From the NCBI RefSeq assembly GCF_038246755.1, contig NZ_CP134706.1, positions 3,782,001-3,846,000 on the forward strand: DNA of 64,000 nt. Direction: 5' to 3'. Numbering within the stretch: position 1 is the stretch's first letter; the number at the start of each line of letters is the position of its first letter. The stretch is from Micromonospora sp. FIMYZ51 (GTDB taxonomy: Bacteria; Actinomycetota; Actinomycetes; Mycobacteriales; Micromonosporaceae). The notes under the pieces are model-generated. The model had not been told where the DNA came from. It saw only the letters and a program-made list of their open reading frames with translations, and searched no databases. The translations under genes and the position numbers were made by a program. Of this stretch, positions 57,556 to 64,000 are shown in pieces.

Positions 57556-59124
57556 TCAGGCTGCGCTGTGGGCGTGCCGGGCGGCCCGCTCGGCCAGCCA
57601 CAGCCAGCGCCGCTGCACCTCGCCGCTGGTGGCGGTGACCATCGCCAGGGCGTCGCCGCGTACCTTGCCCAGCGCGTCCGGGTCGGCCGTCGAGTCGTCC
57701 AGCAGGGCCGCGCCGTCACGGAACGCCTCCGCCTCGGTCGAGCCGCCGAACCGGGGGGCGACCTCGTCGCGCCAGAAGTCGGCCCAGGTCAGCTCCGGAT
57801 TCCAGGTGAACCGGGCGTACGCCAGGTAGCTGATCTCGTTTGTCGGGTGGTAGGCGGACGCCTCGGCGAAGATGGTCAGCCCGCGCATGCCGGCGGCGGC
57901 GGTCCGGGTCGCCATGTCGGTGTACATCTCCGGCACCCAGGAGTGCCGCTGCCGGTTCCACTGTGATCCGGCGTGGGTGCGCAGCACGTTCGTGGTGTGC
58001 GGCAGCGCCGCCACGTGCTCGCCGGTCAGCCGGTCCCGGTTGTCGTACCAGAAGCCCCGGTTGACGCAGTACTGGTACGCCACGTCGTCGGGCAGGTCGG
58101 CCAGCGGCCGTTGCGCGTCGAGGTCGAAGATGTTGTCCCAGTACACCTCGACCAGGTGCCGCAGCGGCACCCCGGCCGGGCCGGTGCGCCGGGCGGTGTC
58201 CAGCAGGGTCGGATACACCGACCGCATCGCCTCGTACGACCAGGAGGTGCGCTCGCCGCCGGTGCGGGCGGCACACCGGGCGCAGGCACAGCTGCCGTAG
58301 TCGCCGGTTTCGAAGTTGATCCCGCCGACCGGCACGGTGTCCAGCAGCCAGTCGATGGCGTCCCGGTGCCAGGCCAGGTTCTCCGGGTGGGACGGGCAGG
58401 CGGCCATCATGTACTCGCTGGCCGGGAAGTGCAGGTCGCCGAAATCGTCGATGTCGAAGCCGACCTTCTTCGGCAGCTCGGCGGCCAGGTCGGGGCGTTG
58501 GCGCAGCCAGGTGGCGAGGTTGTACCGGTGCCGGCCGTCGAAGTAGATGCCGCCGTAGGCGTTGATGCCCACCCCGGCGATGATCCGCACACCCCGGGCG
58601 TTTGCGTACTCGCACAGCTCGCGGGCCGCGTCGACGCCGCCGTGGGCGTCGCGCAGCAGCCCGTACACCACGATCCCGCCGATCCGTTCGGCGCTACAGA
58701 AGTCCACCAGCCGCCGGTAGTCGGCACCGAAGGCGTCGGCCCCCTTCGCGTACGGGTTCAGCGCGCCGATCTCCTGCTGGCCGAGTTGGCGCAGGTCCCA
58801 GTTGGTGGAGTGGTCCCAGGTCCAGAGGGTGCGCAGCGGCAGCCCGGGGGCGCTCTGGTACGCCCCGACGGGCAGTCCGGCCGGGGTGGCCCGGCCCAGC
58901 AGGTCCCGCACGGCGTAGATCAGGCCGGCGAACGGGTCACCGGTGATCCGGATCTCGCCGGTGGCCGGCACCTCGACCCGGAAGGCACCCTCGGGAAGCG
59001 TCGGGTCGGGGGTGAACCGGACCGGTTCGGTGCCCTCCCGCAACGTCTCGGTCAGCAGGGTGGCGGCGAACGGCGCGTGTTCGGCACCGCGCACCTGGAC
59101 GCCGGAGAGCTGGCGGTACGACAT
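57556..59124 (-). CDS. Glycoside-hydrolase-like protein (GH20/GH67-type N-terminal domain)
   Basis: 522 aa from the ATG at 59124, which overlaps the YciI-gene stop; GGGAGG lies at the right distance for this codon rather than the ATG at 59127. The first 100 residues (FRVEVPATGEIRITGDPFAGLIYAVRDLLGRA) resemble the GH20b/GH67 N-terminal fold. The rest is barrel-like with RTLWTWDHSTNWDLRQLG, DYGSCACARCAARTGGERTSW (Cys pairs), EVYWDNIFDLD and GLTIFAEASAYHPTNEISYLAYARFTWNP. No signal peptide, so it is cytosolic and may process a glucuronoside or other oligosaccharide taken up by the cell. The family is not certain. Confidence 0.65.
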   Translation of the reverse strand: MSYRQLSGVQVRGAEHAPFAATLLTETLREGTEPVRFTPDPTLPEGAFRVEVPATGEIRITGDPFAGLIYAVRDLLGRATPAGLPVGAYQSAPGLPLRTLWTWDHSTNWDLRQLGQQEIGALNPYAKGADAFGADYRRLVDFCSAERIGGIVVYGLLRDAHGGVDAARELCEYANARGVRIIAGVGINAYGGIYFDGRHRYNLATWLRQRPDLAAELPKKVGFDIDDFGDLHFPASEYMMAACPSHPENLAWHRDAIDWLLDTVPVGGINFETGDYGSCACARCAARTGGERTSWSYEAMRSVYPTLLDTARRTGPAGVPLRHLVEVYWDNIFDLDAQRPLADLPDDVAYQYCVNRGFWYDNRDRLTGEHVAALPHTTNVLRTHAGSQWNRQRHSWVPEMYTDMATRTAAAGMRGLTIFAEASAYHPTNEISYLAYARFTWNPELTWADFWRDEVAPRFGGSTEAEAFRDGAALLDDSTADPDALGKVRGDALAMVTATSGEVQRRWLWLAERAARHAHSAA

Positions 59125-59423
59125 CATGACCTCCCGAGGGACTGCGGGGTGGCGGCGAGGTAGTCGACCACGTCGATGGCCGTCCACACCCGGTGTTGCC
59201 AGTACGGATCGTGTTCGACAAGGGCGCGGGCCGCCGCCGCGTCGGCGGCTCGCAGAACGAGGACGGAGGCGCGCAGGTCGGCGCGGGCGCCGGCGATCAG
59301 GGCGGTGCCGTCGGCAAGCAGTTTCCGGACGTACGCCAGGTGGGCCGCCCGGTGCGGTTCGCGGCGGCGGGCCGCGTCGGCGGCGAAGGCGGCGGTGACC
59401 AGCCAGGTCGGTTCGAATCTCAC
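59124..59423 (-). CDS. YciI-like domain protein
   Basis: 99 aa, GTG at 59423 overlapping the regulator stop (GTGA). The sequence (RAAHLAYVRKLLADGTALIAGARADLRASVLVLRAADAAAARALVEHDPYWQHRVWTAIDVVDYLA) is a YciI/ferredoxin-like domain with the family His and Asp (EHDPY). Role unknown; some YciI proteins act on small-molecule intermediates. It is embedded in the catabolic operon. Confidence 0.82.
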   Translation of the reverse strand: MRFEPTWLVTAAFAADAARRREPHRAAHLAYVRKLLADGTALIAGARADLRASVLVLRAADAAAARALVEHDPYWQHRVWTAIDVVDYLAATPQSLGRS

Positions 59424-60739
59424 GTGTCCGCCCCGATCGCACCGACGAGGCGTTGCAGGGCCACCCGGTAGACGCTCTGCGGCCGGCCGGCGCCGGTGCT
59501 CACGTGCACCCCGACCTCCTCGGCGAACCCGGCCGCGCGCAGCGACTTGAGCAGCCGGCGCGCCGAGCGGGTTTCCACCCCGTACGCGTCGGCCAGCCCA
59601 CGGGCGGTGACCTGGTTCGGGTCCATCTGGTGCAGGGCCTCCAGCAGCCGCCGGGTGGACAGTGGCCCGAGGCGGAGTTGCTCGGAGACCCGCAGCACGC
59701 CGGGGGCGGTTTCGCGCAGCCGCTGCTTGACCGCGCTTCCCCGGGTGGAGTAGATCTCCCCGTCGGGGAAGACCACGTGGGTGTCGCCGCCCCGGCCCAG
59801 GGCGAGCGCCTGGCGGGCGTTGGCCTCGGCGGCGGCGATTGTGGTGCCGGCGCCGAAGCCGACGATGTGTTCCCCGTCGACGCCGCGCAGGGTGAGCAGG
59901 GAGGCGTGCCCGGCCCGGTGCCGGGCGATGGCGCTCTCGACGGTGCCCCGGGTGGTGGTGATGACCAGGGTGCGGTCGTCGATGGTGTTGAGTCGCCCGC
60001 GCATCCGTTCGGCGTGCTCCAGCAACGCCTCGCGCAGCCGCAGGCGTTGCCGTTCGGCCTGGTACGGGTCCTGTGGCCGGTGCACCGACTCGGCCACCTC
60101 GATCATCATCACCGCGATCTGGGTGGCCCGGGACTGGCGTACCTCGGCGGCGAGCCAGGCCCGGCGCAGCGCGTCGCGTACCGAGGCGCGGGTGTGCTCG
60201 ACGCGCCAGACCGGCACGCCCCGCTCCCGCAACTCGCGGTGCACCGCGCCGAGGCAGGTCAGGCAGGCTTCGACCGCCCCGGACTCGTACCGCTCACGGT
60301 GGTAGGCGGTGATCTCGGCCAGGCCGGAGAAGAGCAGGCCGGACGAGTCGGCGATCGGCAGGATGTCGGTGGGCGGGGTCAGTTCGATGTCGTGGTACGT
60401 CTCCCGGACGGTGTCCGCCTCGATGGTGTCCACACTGACCCGGGGCAGCCGCCCGCCACCGGCCAGCAGCATCCGGGACAGCGTGCGGTACAGGTCGATC
60501 CCGGCGTGCCGGATGTAGTCGATCTCGGCGCGCAGTTGGCCGCTGGCGGCGGCGAAGGCGTACGGGATGCGCCCGGTGAAGAGCAGCACCTGGCACAGGT
60601 CGTCGAGCTCGCGGGCCAGTTCGGGGGCCTGCTCGGGGTCCGTGTACGCGCGGGTGGTGACCTCCTCCGCGCGGCCTTCCCCGGCCGCCACCTCCTGCAC
60701 GAGCCGGATCGAGTCCTCCGGGCCGATGATCCCGATCAC
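59420..60739 (-). CDS. Transcriptional regulator-like protein with degenerate GGDEF-like and winged-helix domains
   Basis: 439 aa from the GTG at 60739 (GGGAGG upstream). The N-terminal half (VIGIIGPEDSIRLVQEVA ... CQVLLFTGRIPYAFA) looks like a ligand-binding domain. The middle (TLVITTTRGTVESAIARHR ... IVGFGAGTTIAAAEANARQALALG) resembles a degenerate GGDEF/nucleotide-cyclase-like fold. The C-terminal 85 residues form a winged helix (LSTRRLLEALHQMDPNQVTARGLADAYGVETRSARRLLKSLRAAGF). It is likely the regulator of this operon, and the inverted repeat at 63467-63570 is the obvious candidate operator. No named family was assigned. Confidence 0.65.
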   Translation of the reverse strand: MIGIIGPEDSIRLVQEVAAGEGRAEEVTTRAYTDPEQAPELARELDDLCQVLLFTGRIPYAFAAASGQLRAEIDYIRHAGIDLYRTLSRMLLAGGGRLPRVSVDTIEADTVRETYHDIELTPPTDILPIADSSGLLFSGLAEITAYHRERYESGAVEACLTCLGAVHRELRERGVPVWRVEHTRASVRDALRRAWLAAEVRQSRATQIAVMMIEVAESVHRPQDPYQAERQRLRLREALLEHAERMRGRLNTIDDRTLVITTTRGTVESAIARHRAGHASLLTLRGVDGEHIVGFGAGTTIAAAEANARQALALGRGGDTHVVFPDGEIYSTRGSAVKQRLRETAPGVLRVSEQLRLGPLSTRRLLEALHQMDPNQVTARGLADAYGVETRSARRLLKSLRAAGFAEEVGVHVSTGAGRPQSVYRVALQRLVGAIGADT

Positions 60740-60783
60740 GCTGCCGCCTCCCACGTCGTCACCCTCGTCGTCGGTCGGGCTGC

Positions 60784-61545
60784 TCAGCCGGTGTAGACGG
60801 TGCCGACGATGCCGGCGCTGGCCGGCGCGGCCAGCAGTGCCAGCACCGACGCCACGTCCTCGGGACGGCCCAGGGCCGCCTCGATCCGGGCCACCTGGGC
60901 GCCGTCGACGCCGTTGTCCCGCGCCTCGTCCAGCGACCGCCGCATCAGCGGGGTGTCGATGTCGCCGGGACAGAGGGTGTGCACCCGGATCCCGCGTGGG
61001 CCGAGTTGCCGGGCCAGCGTCAGCGCCAGGCCGTGCAGTCCTCCCTTACTCGCGCCGTAGGGTACCGACCCGGATCCGGTCAGGACGCCCGCCTTGGAGC
61101 CGACAAGCACCAGCACCGGATGAGCGCCGGTCAGGTGCGGCACGGCGTGTTTGGCGACGAGGAACGGCCCGGTGAGGTTGATCGCGATCACCTGCTGCCA
61201 CAGCTCCAGCGGCAGTTCGGCGACGTCGGTGCCCTGCCCCCGCATGACGCCCGCGACGTGCAGCACCGCGTCGATCCCGCCCAGCTCGGCGACGACCGCG
61301 TCGAGTGCCGCACCGACCTGCGCCTCCACGGTCACGTCCACCGGGTGGGCACAGGCGGTCGCCCCGGCGGCCCGGGCCTGCTCGGCGGCGCCGGCCGCGC
61401 CGTCGGCGTCGGCGTCGAGCACGGCGACGGCCGCGCCGGCCGCGGCGACCGCCCGCACCGTGGCCAACCCGATGCCGGAGGCGCCGCCGACGACGACCAC
61501 CCGGCGGCCGGTGAGCAGGCCCGCCACCGGGGCGACCTCGGTCAC
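60784..61545 (-). CDS. Short-chain dehydrogenase/reductase (SDR)
   Basis: 253 aa, GTG at 61545 overlapping the E1 beta stop (GTGA). NAD(P)-binding motif GGASGIGLATV, the NNAG equivalent in LHVAGVM, catalytic YGASK and the Ser in LVGSKAG are present. The substrate is probably a sugar alcohol, sugar acid or acetoin-type hydroxyketone oxidised in step with the E1 enzyme encoded upstream. Typical length. Confidence 0.9.
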   Translation of the reverse strand: MTEVAPVAGLLTGRRVVVVGGASGIGLATVRAVAAAGAAVAVLDADADGAAGAAEQARAAGATACAHPVDVTVEAQVGAALDAVVAELGGIDAVLHVAGVMRGQGTDVAELPLELWQQVIAINLTGPFLVAKHAVPHLTGAHPVLVLVGSKAGVLTGSGSVPYGASKGGLHGLALTLARQLGPRGIRVHTLCPGDIDTPLMRRSLDEARDNGVDGAQVARIEAALGRPEDVASVLALLAAPASAGIVGTVYTG

Positions 61546-62522
61546 CGGCGGACCGTCCGACGGACCGCCTCGGCCACGTCTTCCGCCTCGGGCACCACGG
61601 CCTTCTGGAGCGCCGGGGCGGCCGGCATGGGCACGTCCGGCGCGGCCACCCGGGCCACCGGGGCGCGCAGGTCGGTGAAGCACTCGGTGGCGGCCCGAGC
61701 GGCGATCTCCGCGCCGAAGCCGCCGGTCAGGTTCGCCTCGTGCGCGACGACCAGCCGACCGGTGCGGGAGATCGAGGCGCCGACGGTGTCGAAGTCCAGC
61801 GGGTTGAGCCAGCGCAGGTCGACCACCTCGGTCTCGATGCCCTCCTCGGCGAGCTGGTCGGCGGCGGCCAGGGCCGCCGGGACCATCCGGGACCAGGCCA
61901 CCACTGTGGCGTCCCGGCCGTCCCGGACCACCCGGGCCCCGCCGACCGGTTCCACCGGCGCGTCGGTGCGCACCGGGCCCCGGGTCGGGTAGAGCATCCG
62001 GGCCTCCGCGACCACCACCGGGTCGTCGCTCACCACCGCCGTACGCAGCATCTGGTAGGCGTCGTCCGGGGTGGACGGTAGCGCCACCCGCAGCCCGGGG
62101 GTGTGCGCGAAGTACGCCTCGATCGACTGGGAGTGCTGGGCGCAGGCTCCCGGCGAGTACCCCTGCTGCATCCGGATCACCAGCGGCGCCTTCCACCGGC
62201 CGGCGCTGGCATAGCGGATGTTGGCGATCTGGTTGACGATCTGGTCCATCGCCACGAAGGTGAAGTCGGCGTACATGATCTCGGCGATCGGCCGCAGTCC
62301 GGTCATGGCCGCGCCGAGCGCCATGCCGAGGAACCCGGTCTCGGAGATCGGGGTGTCGAAGATCCGGTCGGAACCGAACCGCTTGTGCAGTCCCTTGGTG
62401 GCGCCGAACGGGCCGCCGGGCAGGGCCACGTCCTCGCCGAAGTAGACGGTGTCGGACCGGCTGTCCAGCGCCCAGGTCAGCGCCGCGTTGACGGCCTGGA
62501 TGTACCGCAGCGACTCAGACAT
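61542..62522 (-). CDS. 2-oxoacid (acetoin-type) dehydrogenase E1 beta subunit
   Basis: 326 aa, ATG at 62522. Transketolase pyrimidine-binding domain with VYFGEDVALPGGPFGATKGLHKRFGSDRIFDTPISETGFLGMALGAAMTGLRPIAEI, then a C-terminal transketolase domain (VVAWSRMVPAALAAADQLAEEGIETEVVDLRWLNPLD). It forms the TPP site with the alpha subunit, whose gene it overlaps by 8 bp. No E2 or E3 gene lies in the window, so the pair may use shared E2/E3 or act as a stand-alone TPP enzyme. Confidence 0.9.
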   Translation of the reverse strand: MSESLRYIQAVNAALTWALDSRSDTVYFGEDVALPGGPFGATKGLHKRFGSDRIFDTPISETGFLGMALGAAMTGLRPIAEIMYADFTFVAMDQIVNQIANIRYASAGRWKAPLVIRMQQGYSPGACAQHSQSIEAYFAHTPGLRVALPSTPDDAYQMLRTAVVSDDPVVVAEARMLYPTRGPVRTDAPVEPVGGARVVRDGRDATVVAWSRMVPAALAAADQLAEEGIETEVVDLRWLNPLDFDTVGASISRTGRLVVAHEANLTGGFGAEIAARAATECFTDLRAPVARVAAPDVPMPAAPALQKAVVPEAEDVAEAVRRTVRR

Positions 62523-63450
62523 AGACGTACTCCTTGACGGTCGCCGGGTCCGGGTACGGCACGGCGCGGGCGGCGGTGACGGCGGCCTCGACCTCGGCGG
62601 CCACCTCGGCGTCGATGGCGTCGAGTCGGGCGGTCAGGTCGGCGGCGGCGGCGGCCCGGATGCGGGCCAGCGGCTCGCGTTCCCGGGCGGCGGCGACCTC
62701 GCCGGCCGGCCGGTAGTGCTGCACGTCGCCGCTGTAGTGGCCGACCAGGCGCTCGGTCATCGCTTCCACGATGGACGGACCGGAGCCCTCCCGGGCCCGG
62801 GTGACCGCGTCGCCGACCGCCTCGGCGACCGCGTCGGGGTCGTTGCCGTCGACGACCCGGCCGGGGATCCCGTACCCGGCGGCCCGCTCGGCGAGTTGCC
62901 GGATCCGGACCATGTCCTCGATGCGCGACATCTCCGAGTAGACGTTGTTCTCCACCACGAGGACCAGCGGCAGGTCGAGCACGGCGGCAAGGTTGATCGC
63001 CTCGTGCACGTTGCCCTGGTTCATCGCGCCGTCGCCGATGCTTACCACCGAGACCGCGCCGCTGCCGGTGCGCTGCGCGGTGAGCGCGGCACCGGTGGCG
63101 ATCGGCACCCCGGCGCCGACGATCGAGTTCTCCCCCAGGAACCAGCGGCCGGGGTCGGACAGGTACGGCGAGGCGGCCCGGCCGCCGTTGATGGCCGAGT
63201 CGCGGCCCATCATCTCGGCGAACAGTCCGGCCATGTCCACGCCCCGGGCCAGCGCCCAACCGTGCCCGCGGTAGGTCGCGGTCACGTGGTCGCCGTCGCG
63301 CAGCGTACGGGCCGCGCCGACCGGGATGGCCTCCTGGCCGTTGCACAGGTGGATCGAGCCCGGGATCTCGCCAGCGTCCTTGAGGGCGGTCAGCCGCTCC
63401 TCGAACCGGCGGATCCGGGCCATCGCCCGGTAGTCGTCCGGCAGACCCAT
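62515..63450 (-). CDS. 2-oxoacid (acetoin-type) dehydrogenase E1 alpha subunit
   Basis: 311 aa from the ATG at 63450. The TPP-binding motif GDGAMNQGNVHEAINLAAVLDLPLVLVVENN spans 139-169. The N terminus (YRAMARIRRFEERLTALKDAGEIPGSIHLCNGQEAIPVGA) is typical of E1 alpha, and the phosphorylation-loop region YSGDVQHYR is present. First gene of a six-gene operon; the promoter faces the divergent enolase-like gene. The substrate could be acetoin, a branched 2-oxoacid or an open-chain sugar-derived 2-oxo acid. Confidence 0.9.
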   Translation of the reverse strand: MGLPDDYRAMARIRRFEERLTALKDAGEIPGSIHLCNGQEAIPVGAARTLRDGDHVTATYRGHGWALARGVDMAGLFAEMMGRDSAINGGRAASPYLSDPGRWFLGENSIVGAGVPIATGAALTAQRTGSGAVSVVSIGDGAMNQGNVHEAINLAAVLDLPLVLVVENNVYSEMSRIEDMVRIRQLAERAAGYGIPGRVVDGNDPDAVAEAVGDAVTRAREGSGPSIVEAMTERLVGHYSGDVQHYRPAGEVAAAREREPLARIRAAAAADLTARLDAIDAEVAAEVEAAVTAARAVPYPDPATVKEYVYV

Positions 63451-63466
63451 CACACCCCCTCAGATG

Positions 63467-63570
63467 AATTAGAGCCCTATTGCGGCTCGTTCGGATTGGA
63501 GCCTAGACCAGGGACATCAAGCTATGGAAGAGTGCATGAGCAAGTTTGTGGCCGTTATAGGTCTCTAATT
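63467..63570. promoter_or_regulatory. Inverted-repeat operators in a divergent promoter
   Basis: AATTAGAGCCCTATTG (63467-63482) and TTATAGGTCTCTAATT (63555-63570) are inverted copies matching at 13 of 16 positions. They sit next to the starts of the E1 alpha operon and the enolase-like gene respectively, so one regulator probably controls both. Confidence 0.65.
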
Positions 63571-63580
63571 TGGGGGCAGC

Positions 63581-64000
63581 ATGGAGATCACCGCCGTCGA
63601 GTCGGTGGTGCGGGGTGACGCGCACTTCGTCGCGGTGCACACGTCGACCGGACTGGTCGGCGTCGGACAGTCCGCCTGCTGGGGCTATCCGACCGCCGTG
63701 CACGCGGTCGTGGAGTCGTTCCGGCCGTACCTGCTCGGCGCCGACCCGAACCGGATCGAGCAGCACTGGCACCACCTGTACCGGATGGGCCCGTTCCGGG
63801 GGTCGGTGCTCACCGCCGCGGTCTCCGCGATCGACCTGGCGCTGTGGGACCTGCTCGGCAAGCGCCTCGAAGTGCCGGTCTGGCAGCTGCTCGGCGGCCG
63901 GGTCCGCGACCGGATCCGGCTGCACCTGCTGCTGCCCGGCACCGGCGCGCCGGCCCTCGCCGAGCAGGCCGCCGCCGCGGTCGCCGACGGGTTCACCGCG
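63581..64000 (+). CDS. Mandelate racemase/enolase superfamily protein, 3' end cut by window edge
   Basis: 140 codons seen from the ATG at 63581 with GGGGG upstream; no stop before the edge. The capping domain of the enolase superfamily is clear (MEITAVESVVRG ... LVGVGQSACWGYPTAVHAVVESFRPYLLGADPNRIEQHWHHLYRMGPFRGSVLTAAVSAIDLALWDLLGKRLEVPVWQLLGG). The metal-binding barrel residues lie beyond the window. Such enzymes dehydrate sugar acids or epimerise them, which fits the divergent oxidative operon under a shared operator. Confidence 0.88.
   Translation, partial: MEITAVESVVRGDAHFVAVHTSTGLVGVGQSACWGYPTAVHAVVESFRPYLLGADPNRIEQHWHHLYRMGPFRGSVLTAAVSAIDLALWDLLGKRLEVPVWQLLGGRVRDRIRLHLLLPGTGAPALAEQAAAAVADGFTA

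Overview
The window is high-GC DNA with many GTG starts, frequent 4-bp stop/start overlaps, twin-arginine and lipoprotein signals, an XRE/DUF5753 regulator, a SigG-like sigma factor and ESX-type secretion partners. This fits an actinomycete, most likely Micromonosporaceae; that placement is inferred from gene content and style, not from a marker gene.

Left arm (1-14.1 kb): a DUF4062 STAND-type NTPase running off the left edge, an exported FAD amine oxidase, a YciO/TsaC-like protein, a secreted ricin-lectin/GH54 arabinofuranosidase, a SigG-like sigma factor paired with a dihydrofolate-reductase-like protein, a secreted Cys-repeat protein, an inhibitory-type serpin, and a PadR regulator divergent from a serine hydrolase with a palindrome between them.

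Accessory block 1 (14.1-33.5 kb): a translationally coupled pair (a 2141-aa DEAD/DUF1998/nuclease-like helicase and a UvrD-type helicase with a RelE-like N terminus), a second copy of the secreted repeat protein flanked by a diverged ~92-bp direct repeat, a GmrSD-like DUF262/DUF1524 protein carrying an alkyltransferase-like domain, a lipoprotein, a G5/excalibur protein, a PD-(D/E)XK nuclease-like protein with a disrupted 3' end, and a membrane-anchored STAND NTPase with 14 WD40 repeats.

Accessory block 2 (33.5-47.5 kb): small regulators and remnants, then a one-strand cluster of a Ser/Thr kinase, SNF2 helicase, giant Eco57I-type adenine methylase, small Cys-rich ORF and OLD-like AAA/TOPRIM protein. 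It resembles Pgl and class 1 DISARM in parts but matches neither. Base composition changes abruptly inside the methylase gene, as if its recognition half and the downstream ATPase had been swapped in.

Right arm (47.5-64 kb): a WXG/ESX-type polymorphic toxin cassette (YbaB-like, EspC-like, toxin, immunity candidate), a VapBC-like pair, an arylsulfotransferase-like secreted protein, an exported PQQ-type sugar dehydrogenase with a TIM-barrel protein, and a sugar or sugar-acid catabolic operon (E1 alpha/beta, SDR, regulator, YciI, glycoside-hydrolase-like) divergent from an enolase-superfamily gene across a clear inverted-repeat operator.

The best candidates for an undescribed system are the kinase/SNF2/methylase/OLD cluster, the coupled helicase pair, and the nuclease/STAND-WD40 pair. 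No tRNA, rRNA, CRISPR array, integrase or transposase was recognised.
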